Shown here: in pieces, positions 1 through 5,138 of the stretch
Layout: each line of letters begins with the position of its first letter
How positions within the stretch are numbered: the stretch's first letter is position 1
Assembly: GCA_044353165.1 (NCBI GenBank)
Contig: JBILCM010000118.1
Coordinates: 1 to 5,138 of the forward strand
Length of the DNA: 5,138 nt
Direction: 5' to 3'
DNA from: JBILCM01 sp044353165
GTDB taxonomy: Bacteria; Bacillota; Bacilli; Paenibacillales; YIM-B00363
Program-made: the position numbers and the translations under genes
The notes under the pieces: generated by a model
Seen by the model: only the letters and a program-made list of their open reading frames with translations
What the model was told of the DNA's origin: nothing
The model's database searches: none

Positions 1-500
1 GGATCGTTGTCGCGAATGGCGGAGATGAGCAAGCCCTTGGCGTCATAGGGATTCGATGGAATGACCACCTTGATCCCAGGGGTTTGAAGAAATAACCCTT
101 CCAAACTATCCGTGTGTAACTCAGGTGCCTTCACGCCGCCGCCGAACGGTGTCCGAAACACGATCGGCGCATGGTAGCGCCCCCCTGAACGATATCTTAA
201 ACGGGCGGCTTGTGAGACAATCTGGTCCATCGTTTCGAAGACGAATCCGATAAATTGAATTTCTGCTACAGGACGAAAGCCTTGAACGGCCAAACCTACG
301 GCCATGCCGCCAATGGCGGATTCCGCAAGCGGCGTATCGAATACCCGTGTAGGGCTAAATTCTTGTTGCAAACCTTCTGTAGCGCGGAACACACCGCCTA
401 CATGACCCACATCTTCACCAAACACAATCACTTGCGGATCCCTGCGCAACTCCAGACGCATGGCATCGCGGATCGCTTCGATCATGGTCAGCGCTGTCAT
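1..500 (-). CDS. pdhB: Pyruvate dehydrogenase E1 component, beta subunit (5' part, runs off the window)
   Basis: I translated the reverse complement by hand from the ATG at 500-498; it stays open for 166 codons to the window edge, so about half of a usual 325-residue protein is present. It reads MTALTMIEAIRDAM, then VFGEDVG (27-33), GGVFRATEGL (35-44), FDTPLAES (54-61), FRPVAEIQF (75-83), RYRSGGR (102-108), PFGGGVKAPELH (118-129) and IPSNPYDAKGLL (147-158), which are hallmarks of transketolase-like E1 beta subunits. Glu60 in LAES corresponds to the family glutamate that activates the thiamine diphosphate aminopyrimidine, and His129 to a conserved active-site histidine. With PdhA it forms the cytoplasmic alpha2beta2 enzyme that decarboxylates pyruvate and acetylates the lipoyl group of E2. 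The ATG overlaps the pdhA stop (ATGA, 497-500), indicating translational coupling. Very close resemblance to Bacillus PdhB argues for pyruvate; a branched-chain or acetoin dehydrogenase is less likely but not excluded by the beta subunit alone. Confidence 0.96.
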   Translation of the reverse strand, partial: MTALTMIEAIRDAMRLELRRDPQVIVFGEDVGHVGGVFRATEGLQQEFSPTRVFDTPLAESAIGGMAVGLAVQGFRPVAEIQFIGFVFETMDQIVSQAARLRYRSGGRYHAPIVFRTPFGGGVKAPELHTDSLEGLFLQTPGIKVVIPSNPYDAKGLLISAIRDND

Positions 501-1603
501 GTATTGGCTACACCGCCTTTCACCAAGAACTGCTCGATTTGTTCCTGAATATGGACAGGCGGTACCTCGTACATGCTTTGCAAGAGGCTTGCAATGGACA
601 TTGCCTCTGTGCTTTCCGCGCGTTGCATGTGTTCCGTAACATAGGCTTTGGCCAATTGTGTCGTGTCTTGCTCGTCTTGTTCCGACCATAGCCCTTGGGC
701 CATCAAATACGTTCGAAAGCGGACTAACGGATCTTTACGTCCCCAGTCCTCTTGCTCTTCTTTCTTGCGGTATTTCGTAGGGTCATCCCCAGACATGGAA
801 TGGGGTCCGAATCGGTAAGTGATCGCCTCAATCAAGGTCGGCTTCCCTTGCAAGGCCAATTGCCTCGCTTCCAACACAGCAGCAACGACCGCAAGCACAT
901 CCATACCGTCAACTTGCACACCACGGACCCCTGCTGCCACAGCTTTCTGTGCAAGGGTAGCGGCGGCCGTCTGTTTGGCAGAAGGAGTTGAAATCGCATA
1001 TTGATTGTTCTGGATGAAGAAGATCACAGGGAGTTGGAACGCCCCTGCAAAATTCATCCCTTCGTAGAAATCACCTTGCGATGTACCACCGTCCCCGGTG
1101 TATGTGATTGCCACGTTCGGTTTGCCGCGCAATTTTAACCCCATCGCAACACCAACGGACTGCACGATCTGAGCACCGATAATGATTTGGGGCATCAGCA
1201 CATGGACACCTTCTGGAATTTTCCCGCCATGCTGATGGCCACGAGAATATAGGAATGCCTGGTACAAGGGAAGTCCATGCCAAACAATCTGCGGGATGTC
1301 CCGGTAACCCGGACAGATGAAATCTTCCGATTGCAACGCAAATTCACTGCCAATCATTGCGGCTTCTTGACCGGATACAGGAGCATAAAAACCAAGCCGC
1401 CCTTGGCGATTGAGGCTCATCGCTCGCTGATCCCAGACACGGGTATACACCATGCGGCGCATCAGCTCTCGCAACTGCTCCGTGGTTAGTGGGGGTAGCA
1501 GCGTAGCATCTTTTACTGTCCCTTCAGGGGTTAATAGTTGCAGCGGTTCAATAGGAGTCGTCTGGATTTCATACTTTACTTTTTCGAGGTTTTGCACGGT
1601 CAT
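497..1603 (-). CDS. pdhA: Pyruvate dehydrogenase E1 component, alpha subunit
   Basis: This 368-residue protein is the thiamine diphosphate-binding E1 alpha subunit that, with PdhB, decarboxylates pyruvate in the pyruvate dehydrogenase complex. Visible landmarks: RVWDQRAMSLNRQGR (55-69), the RGHQHGG segment (121-127), MPQIIIGAQ (137-145), the thiamine diphosphate/Mg motif beginning GDGGTSQGDF at 170 and ending in NN (199-200), VQVDGMD (229-235), and the active-site loop RFGPHSMSGDDPTKYR (264-279), with His268 where the Bacillus loop histidine lies. The length fits the Bacillus protein (about 370). I chose the ATG at 1603 because GAGGTG stands 7 bases upstream and the protein then starts like its relatives (MTVQNLEKVKYEIQ). 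An in-frame TTG at 1663 would add 20 residues, but these cross the structured leader and lack a ribosome site. The stop overlaps the pdhB start by 4 bases. lipL lies just upstream, consistent with a role in lipoyl-dependent pyruvate oxidation. Confidence 0.96.
   Translation of the reverse strand: MTVQNLEKVKYEIQTTPIEPLQLLTPEGTVKDATLLPPLTTEQLRELMRRMVYTRVWDQRAMSLNRQGRLGFYAPVSGQEAAMIGSEFALQSEDFICPGYRDIPQIVWHGLPLYQAFLYSRGHQHGGKIPEGVHVLMPQIIIGAQIVQSVGVAMGLKLRGKPNVAITYTGDGGTSQGDFYEGMNFAGAFQLPVIFFIQNNQYAISTPSAKQTAAATLAQKAVAAGVRGVQVDGMDVLAVVAAVLEARQLALQGKPTLIEAITYRFGPHSMSGDDPTKYRKKEEQEDWGRKDPLVRFRTYLMAQGLWSEQDEQDTTQLAKAYVTEHMQRAESTEAMSIASLLQSMYEVPPVHIQEQIEQFLVKGGVANT
511..520 (-). promoter_or_regulatory. 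Ribosome binding site of pdhB inside the pdhA 3' end
   Basis: On the minus strand the bases read AAAGGCGGTG, one mismatch from the ideal AAAGGAGGTG, and end 10 bases before the pdhB ATG. The site lies in codons for the last residues of PdhA, so pdhB can recruit ribosomes itself in addition to coupling through the ATGA overlap. Confidence 0.6.
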
Positions 1604-1617
1604 ACGAGGACACCTCA
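1604..1617 (-). promoter_or_regulatory. pdhA ribosome binding site within a small hairpin
   Basis: On the minus strand the sequence before the pdhA ATG is TGAGGTGTCCTCGT. GAGGTG (1611-1616) is a good Shine-Dalgarno site 7 bases from the ATG, and it decides the start at 1603. Its GAGG (1613-1616) can pair with CCUC (1606-1609) across a three-base UGU loop, with one more U-G wobble pair at the base. The site is thus potentially self-occluded. The pairing is seen in the sequence; any regulatory effect is inference, because a 4-bp stem is weak. Confidence 0.6.
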
Positions 1618-1699
1618 ATTCGATTTTCAACCATCTTCTTACATGATGCCCTATAAACGCCAAATCTATAGGCCAGGAAGAGATGAATAAAAATCGAAT
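1618..1699 (-). repeat. Long imperfect inverted repeat filling the lipL-pdhA spacer (candidate leader hairpin)
   Basis: The outer arms are a perfect 10-base inverted repeat: ATTCGATTTT at 1618-1627 and its complement AAAATCGAAT at 1690-1699. Inside, CATCT and neighbouring bases (1632-1640) can pair with AAGAGATG (1678-1685) with one bulged base, and CCTATA (1650-1655) pairs with TATAGG (1667-1672) around an 11-base loop. In the RNA of the lipL-pdhA transcript the arms would stack into one hairpin spanning nearly the whole spacer and ending just before the pdhA Shine-Dalgarno site. No U-run follows the outer arm on either strand, so it does not look like a simple intrinsic terminator. It could be an RNA processing or stability element, a translational control structure, or an operator. 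The nested CCTATA/TATAGG palindrome might alternatively be a protein-binding site. Confidence 0.6.
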
Positions 1700-1702
1700 G
1701 AT

Positions 1703-2485
1703 TCAGGCGGGATAACGAGGGTCGTAGCGACGCTTAAACTGAGTGATGATCTCATGAACCGCTTCAACTTCAATCTGAGGATCAGTTACAGCAAGGGACG
1801 GGAGTACAATGTTTGACAATGCGTGGAGGAAAGAATGCACCCCGACGGCGTTTTCCCCGGTAAGGACAGCAAGACTTCCCATCGTTTCATGATGAATTTT
1901 TGATTCTTCACCTTCAGCTATAGCATAGAACTGACGCACCCACTCGCTTCGTGCGATGGCATCACCTTCTACGTTCACGAATGCCTGTACCATGCTCGCA
2001 CCTTGCAACCGCCGTTGGGCCAAACCGCAAAATTTGCGCCCTTGGATGCTAAGGTCAAATTCGCCAGGGCAATAAGCCCCTGCAATTTCACCGGTGTGGA
2101 ATGGAGGGAGTTGGAGCAAACGAAAAACCTGTTGGAGCAGCGAAACCAACCTACCAAAATCTTCTCGTATATCGATGTTGTCTTTGTCATTCGCTTGGAT
2201 TAAAGTCATGTTCACAACACCAAGATCGAGCGGCACAGCGGATCCTCCGGAATTGCGCACCATTACACAAAAGCCATGCGCAGCCAACCATTCCATCGCC
2301 GCGCGTGCATGGGGCAATCGGCGGTCTCGCATCCCGAGGACGAATGCCCTTGGGTGTTGCCAAACATGAAGAAGAGGCCCCGACATGCGTCTGGCCCCGA
2401 TGGCTTTACAAACCAACTCTTCGTATGCGAAAGGATAATATACATCATCCCCGTCATTCAAGGAACACTTGGGTAACATTCTCAT
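1703..2485 (-). CDS. lipL: LipL-type octanoyl-[GcvH]:protein N-octanoyltransferase
   Basis: This 260-residue protein belongs to the biotin/lipoate ligase-like transferases. Diagnostic stretches are FVLGMRDRRLP (48-58), VRNSGGSAVPLDLGVVN (76-92) and GAYCPGEFDLSIQGRKF (136-152) followed by GLAQRR (154-159). The YCPG-x-DLSI-x-G-K-F pattern matches LipL of Bacillus rather than LipM or LplA; Cys139 is the expected catalytic thiol that carries the acyl group, and Lys151 the conserved lysine. In the family, LipL moves octanoyl (or lipoyl) groups from GcvH to the lipoyl domains of E2 subunits in the cytoplasm. The position directly before pdhA-pdhB fits that role. I chose the ATG at 2485: GGGCAGGT gives a moderate ribosome site about 7 bases upstream. 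An ATG at 2479 is possible but poorly spaced. The protein is slightly shorter at the N terminus than B. subtilis LipL. The 47-base gap after ureD shows neither a terminator nor a clear promoter. Confidence 0.88.
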   Translation of the reverse strand: MRMLPKCSLNDGDDVYYPFAYEELVCKAIGARRMSGPLLHVWQHPRAFVLGMRDRRLPHARAAMEWLAAHGFCVMVRNSGGSAVPLDLGVVNMTLIQANDKDNIDIREDFGRLVSLLQQVFRLLQLPPFHTGEIAGAYCPGEFDLSIQGRKFCGLAQRRLQGASMVQAFVNVEGDAIARSEWVRQFYAIAEGEESKIHHETMGSLAVLTGENAVGVHSFLHALSNIVLPSLAVTDPQIEVEAVHEIITQFKRRYDPRYPA

Positions 2486-2532
2486 GCATGGAACCTGCCC
2501 TCAAACTTTGATTGTGACACACCACACTTTCA

Positions 2533-3348
2533 TTATACGTGATGGGGGAAATCCGGAACAAGCGCATGGCGGACAACGGACAACGCGTCTTGGATTTCCC
2601 AAGCGGTCTTCCCTAGCACCACTGCAGTGATTCCGTGATGCGCAGCTTGACTGACAGCACAGCGAACATGATGAAAGCCTTGAGCAAGTTGCTGCAAATC
2701 TTCAAGTTTCGAGCGATCGAGCGCAGTCCCGAATGCATAGAGTGTGCCAAAATGTGTAACTTCTTCTAAAGCTCCAGGCGCACGTAAGAAGGGGTTCTTC
2801 GGACAGATGCGCAAGCGATTCACATAAACAGGACGATTCATGATGTCGATGCGCACATCGTTCTCATATAACTGGTAGTCATGAATCTCGCCACGAGCAA
2901 CACGACCTGCACACCAACTATCCTGCGCAATGAAGACTGCTCCTTCCTCCAGAGACACATGAAGTGAGGCGCGTAATGCGGCATCGGCATACAACATCAG
3001 CGGTAGGGGCTCATACAGAACGAAAGCATCAGAAGCAATGTTCATTCTTGTGGTATGTGTAGCCCCGATATAAGGGCATGGATGCACCTTGCCATAGGAT
3101 TGTGTGGTAATGGCAAGTCGACATCCTACGCCAACGTCCCAATCGAGCGAATAGCGATCCCCATCCATCATGCCCGGGGAGATGTCCATGACGGTGACAG
3201 CTATACCGTCTTCTTGCGGAAAGCCTTTGGTAATTTTCAGCGGCGATTGACAATACACATCTTGAAGCAACGTTCTCCTGTCACGATAGCGAACAGTGAC
3301 CTGGAGCTTCGCTTCGACACCGAGCGTTCGCTTATGCGCTTGCAGCAT
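2533..3348 (-). CDS. ureD: Urease accessory protein UreD (UreH)
   Basis: The 271-residue product is a UreD/UreH urease chaperone, which binds apo-urease and, with UreF and UreG, forms the complex that inserts nickel into the carbamylated active site. Family landmarks appear in order: SPLKITKGF (35-43), SPGMMDGDRY (57-66), TTQSYGKVHP (81-90), YEPLPLMLYADA (112-123), EEGAVFIAQDSWCAGRVARGE split around 134-154, and NRPVYVNRLR (171-180). The sequence SPGMMDGD replaces the commoner glycine-rich SPGGLVGGD form. Length agrees with the family. The chosen ATG at 3348 overlaps the ureG stop by 17 bases; the Shine-Dalgarno site is weak (GGAACGG, far upstream), suggesting translational coupling to ureG. 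An in-frame GTG at 3396 would give 16 more residues and a 65-base overlap, without a ribosome site and with no family similarity in the extension. It is the last urease gene of the cluster, as in ureABCEFGD operons. Confidence 0.9.
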   Translation of the reverse strand: MLQAHKRTLGVEAKLQVTVRYRDRRTLLQDVYCQSPLKITKGFPQEDGIAVTVMDISPGMMDGDRYSLDWDVGVGCRLAITTQSYGKVHPCPYIGATHTTRMNIASDAFVLYEPLPLMLYADAALRASLHVSLEEGAVFIAQDSWCAGRVARGEIHDYQLYENDVRIDIMNRPVYVNRLRICPKNPFLRAPGALEEVTHFGTLYAFGTALDRSKLEDLQQLAQGFHHVRCAVSQAAHHGITAVVLGKTAWEIQDALSVVRHALVPDFPHHV

Positions 3349-4000
3349 GCGTAAATTGCCGTTCCAGCCAATGCAGAAGCACGTCCAAACCTTCACCGCT
3401 GAATAAATTCGTCATTGTGTACGGTCGATCGCCGCGCATTCGCACCGTGTCTTGCTCCATCACTTCCAGACTGGCGCGCACGTAGCTGGCCAGATCAATT
3501 TTATTGATGACAAGAAAGTCCGAGCGAATAATGCCAGGTCCACCTTTGCGCGGAATCTTCTCCCCTTGTGCCACGTCAATAATATAAATGAACCGATCCA
3601 CCAATTCAGGCGAGAACGCCGCAGCTAAATTATCGCCCCCGCTCTCAATGAAGATCAAATCGAGGTTAGGGAATCGTCTTTCCAATTCCTCAATTGCTTC
3701 AAAATTCATCGATGCATCTTCACGAATGGCCGTGTGCGGACAACCTCCCGTCTCGACACCGATGATGCGCTCTTCCGGCAGAACGCCTGTCCGCATCAAA
3801 ATTCTAGCGTCTTCTTTTGTGTAAATATCGTTCGTGATGACAGCCAAGTTATACGTGTCTTTCAATCTTCTTGCCAATTGCTCCACAAGCGCTGTCTTTC
3901 CGGAACCGACTGGACCGCCAATGCCCACCCGAAGCGGACGATGTTGAGGGATATGGCCTGCTTCCCACTCATGATGATGATGTTGTTGACCTTGACACAT
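3332..4000 (-). CDS. ureG: Urease accessory GTPase UreG with a His-rich N terminus
   Basis: UreG is the SIMIBI-class GTPase whose nickel-bound dimer delivers the metal to urease through UreF and UreD. This 222-residue protein has the P-loop GPVGSGKT (29-36), the TNDIYTKED segment (56-64), the nickel-binding Cys-Pro-His at 87-89 in TGGCPHTAIREDAS (84-97), ESGGDNLAAAFSPEL (119-133), and the guanine-specificity motif NKID (166-169). All key residues are intact. The first 22 residues precede the core and include HHHH (7-10), His16 and His20; short His-rich starts are known in UreG from several organisms and can bind extra metal. The four histidines are encoded by a CAT run (3971-3982) next to two CAA codons. 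The ATG at 4000 is supported by AGGAGG 8 bases upstream. The gap to ureF is 42 bases, and the 3' end overlaps ureD by 17 bases. Confidence 0.97.
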   Translation of the reverse strand: MCQGQQHHHHEWEAGHIPQHRPLRVGIGGPVGSGKTALVEQLARRLKDTYNLAVITNDIYTKEDARILMRTGVLPEERIIGVETGGCPHTAIREDASMNFEAIEELERRFPNLDLIFIESGGDNLAAAFSPELVDRFIYIIDVAQGEKIPRKGGPGIIRSDFLVINKIDLASYVRASLEVMEQDTVRMRGDRPYTMTNLFSGEGLDVLLHWLERQFTHAASA

Positions 4001-4008
4001 AAGAATGC

Positions 4009-4014
4009 CCTCCT
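4009..4014 (-). promoter_or_regulatory. Strong ribosome binding site of ureG
   Basis: The minus strand reads AGGAGG followed by eight bases and the ureG ATG, the best Shine-Dalgarno match in the window. It fixes the ureG start at 4000 and contrasts with the weak sites of ureF and ureD, so UreG may be the most efficiently translated of the accessory proteins; this last point is inference. Confidence 0.8.
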
Positions 4015-4032
4015 GATTTTAGGGATTTTAGG
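4015..4032. repeat. Perfect 9-base tandem duplication in the ureF-ureG gap
   Basis: GATTTTAGG occurs twice head to tail on the plus strand (4015-4023 and 4024-4032), read as CCTAAAATC twice on the coding strand. It makes up nearly half of the 42-base gap and abuts the ureG ribosome binding site. It is probably a replication-slippage duplication; I see no reason in the sequence to assign it a binding function. Confidence 0.8.
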
Positions 4033-4042
4033 ATACATCTTG

Positions 4043-4723
4043 TTATGACATGAACAATCGTGAATACAATGTTTCGTGGTGCATCATATAATAATCCATG
4101 ACGGGTGCTGAAGACGCGAACGATTCTGGCTCCCATGTGCAGACGCTTTGCCATGCAGATGCAATCTCCGGGAGTAACGTTGTTAACATCACCTGGGACT
4201 CTGTCTGGCCTACCGATAGTAAGCGCAGCGCAGCGTTCACACAGAGCGTTATACATGTATAGAGATAACCTTCGGCCGCTTCATCTAATGAAAAGCCAAG
4301 CTCATAGGCAGCATATCCGAAGATGGTCGGGTACGTTCCAGGACAATCGCCGACGCGGATTGCTTGAACCAACCGTTCCCAGGACAAATGAGGATGCATA
4401 GCCATCATTAGCTTCATGAATCTTCGTCCCATTTTCAGCATACCTTCTCGTGACTCCATCGCTGCGCGTCCCACATGCTGCAGCTCGTCAATCTGCCAGA
4501 CGCGTCCCCAAGCGTCATGTTCTCCATACACATACACAGCTTTCACGGCTAATACGTCCACAGGCGCCCAACTCAGGTGAAGCATGGCGCGGATGTATTG
4601 CTTTACATCTTCAAGGGTTGCAACACTTCCTTGCTGAACAGCCGACTCCAAACCGAACGAATGGGAAAACCCCCCGATGGGTAATGCCGAATCCAGCAAT
4701 TGAGCATAGACAAATCGGTTCAA
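4043..4723 (-). CDS. ureF: Urease accessory protein UreF
   Basis: This 226-residue, largely helical protein is UreF, which binds UreD on apo-urease, recruits the UreG dimer and is thought to gate nickel delivery. The N-terminal signature QLLDSALPIGGFSHSFGLE (8-26) is diagnostic. Further matches are GYAAYELG (136-143), the helix around AAEGYLYTCITLCVNAALRL (149-168), and the C-terminal MDYYMMHHETLYSRLFMS (209-226), whose HE-x-LYSRLFMS ending is typical. The start is an unusual TTG at 4723-4721: no in-frame ATG or GTG lies upstream before the stop at 4768-4766, and a later start would cut the signature. TTG overlaps the ureC stop as TTGA (4720-4723), and no Shine-Dalgarno site stands at normal distance, so translation is probably coupled to ureC termination. 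In many Bacilli ureE sits between ureC and ureF; here there is no room for it. Confidence 0.92.
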   Translation of the reverse strand: MNRFVYAQLLDSALPIGGFSHSFGLESAVQQGSVATLEDVKQYIRAMLHLSWAPVDVLAVKAVYVYGEHDAWGRVWQIDELQHVGRAAMESREGMLKMGRRFMKLMMAMHPHLSWERLVQAIRVGDCPGTYPTIFGYAAYELGFSLDEAAEGYLYTCITLCVNAALRLLSVGQTESQVMLTTLLPEIASAWQSVCTWEPESFASSAPVMDYYMMHHETLYSRLFMS

Positions 4724-5138
4724 AATAAGAAATACCGCTGCGCCATAGGCAGCACCTCCGCGGGCTCACATGTCAACAACTCACCGTCGACCCGCACTTC
4801 GTATGTCTCCGGGTTGACATCAATGTGCGGCGTCTGTGCGTTCAGCTTCATATCCTGTTTCGTTACCGTTCGGCAACCGCGCACGGGCTCCACACGTTTG
4901 GTCAGCCCCAGACGCTGATGAACACCATCGTCATACGCCGCTTGTGACACGAAAGTGATGCTTGAACCCGAAAGTGCTTTGCCGAATGAACCAAACATAG
5001 GACGTCCCCAGACGGGTTGCGGCGTTGGAATCGAGGCGTTCGGATCACCCATCTGGGCCCATGCAATCATGCCGCCCTTAAGTACCATCTCGGGTTTCAC
5101 GCCAAAATAGGCTGGCGACCACAGCACAAGGTCCGCGA
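4720..5138 (-). CDS. ureC: Urease alpha subunit (C-terminal part, enters from outside the window)
   Basis: The window holds the last 138 codons plus the TGA stop at 4722-4720 of a protein that is usually about 570 residues. The open frame runs to the window edge (ADLVLWSPAYFGVKPEMV) and continues with KGGMIAWAQMGDPNASIP, TPQPVWGRPMFGSFG, and the very conserved ending ELLTCEPAEVLPMAQRYFLF. This is the C-terminal region of UreC, the subunit with the dinickel site that hydrolyses urea to ammonia and carbamate. The metal-ligand histidines, the carbamylated lysine and the flap cysteine/histidine lie upstream and cannot be checked here. A GTG at 5127 is an internal Val codon, not the start. The stop overlaps the ureF start by 4 bases, placing the gene at the head of the visible accessory set; ureA and ureB presumably precede it outside the window. 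Confidence 0.97.
   Translation of the reverse strand, partial: ADLVLWSPAYFGVKPEMVLKGGMIAWAQMGDPNASIPTPQPVWGRPMFGSFGKALSGSSITFVSQAAYDDGVHQRLGLTKRVEPVRGCRTVTKQDMKLNAQTPHIDVNPETYEVRVDGELLTCEPAEVLPMAQRYFLF

Noticed and set aside
255..548. Plus-strand open frame of 97 codons
   Set aside because: It lies opposite the well-supported pdhB and pdhA reading frames, has no recognisable domain or ribosome site, and contains an ordinary antisense composition; treated as a shadow of the real genes.
1604..1663. A 20-residue N-terminal extension of PdhA from an in-frame TTG at 1663
   Set aside because: There is no ribosome binding site before it, the extension crosses the inverted repeat, and the ATG at 1603 has a good GAGGTG site and a family-like N terminus.
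1632..1665. Possible sigma-A promoter before pdhA on the minus strand (TTGGCG, 16 bases, TAAGAA)
   Set aside because: The -35 matches four of six bases but the -10 only three of six. That is too weak to report as a feature, though a promoter somewhere in this spacer remains possible.
1618..1699. Intrinsic terminator after lipL
   Set aside because: Although a hairpin can form, its arms are AT-rich and no run of U follows on the coding strand; the next bases are the pdhA Shine-Dalgarno region.
2479..2489. ATG at 2489 as an alternative lipL start
   Set aside because: It is out of frame with lipL and meets a stop after eleven codons; only the ATGs at 2485 and 2479 open the LipL frame.
2101..2511. 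Plus-strand open frame of 136 codons opposite lipL
   Set aside because: The minus-strand frame encodes a clear LipL protein with its catalytic Cys and Lys motif. The plus-strand product shows no family features and no start signal.
3349..3396. A 16-residue extension of UreD from an in-frame GTG at 3396
   Set aside because: No Shine-Dalgarno site precedes it, the added residues are just another frame of the ureG 3' end, and the ATG at 3348 gives the normal UreD length and start.

Overview
The window reads almost entirely from the minus strand. Seven co-oriented genes are packed with short overlaps and gaps; in transcription order, from high to low coordinates, they are ureC (3' end only), ureF, ureG, ureD, lipL, pdhA and pdhB (5' part only). 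I see no RNA gene, mobile element, CRISPR array or credible plus-strand gene. The PdhA and PdhB sequences resemble the Bacillus-type pyruvate dehydrogenase E1 subunits, the lipoate gene belongs to the LipL family typical of Bacilli, and several genes have Gram-positive-style Shine-Dalgarno sites such as AGGAGG. Together these point to a Bacilli-class Firmicute of roughly balanced base composition. A relative of Alicyclobacillaceae or Bacillaceae is a guess that the sequence alone does not settle.

Region 2533-5138 is the distal half of a urease cluster. It holds the C-terminal 138 residues of the catalytic alpha subunit (UreC) and three maturation proteins: UreF, UreG and UreD (also called UreH). 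UreD, UreF and UreG load nickel into the apo-urease. The usual Bacillus order is ureABC-E-F-G-D, but here ureC overlaps ureF by 4 bases, so ureE is not in its normal place. The UreG start carries a histidine tract (HHHH plus two more His) that could partly take over nickel supply; that is inference.

Region 1-2485 concerns the pyruvate dehydrogenase complex. lipL (octanoyl/lipoyl transfer from GcvH to E2 proteins) starts 47 bases after the ureD stop. pdhA and pdhB (E1 alpha and beta) follow after a 97-base spacer measured between lipL and the pdhA start codon. LipL would help modify the lipoyl domain of the E2 subunit that E1 reductively acetylates, so lipL-pdhA-pdhB is a coherent functional set. 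pdhC and lpd presumably follow beyond base 1, but cannot be seen.

The only sizeable non-coding stretch is the lipL-pdhA spacer. It is nearly all taken up by a long imperfect inverted repeat with a perfect 10-base outer arm and a 6-base inner arm. Immediately downstream, the pdhA Shine-Dalgarno site lies in its own small GAGG/CCUC hairpin. This is the most plausible regulatory element here. The genes themselves are known families; I do not find convincing evidence of a new system, and the points of interest are the missing ureE, the His-rich UreG, the lipL placement and the structured pdhA leader.
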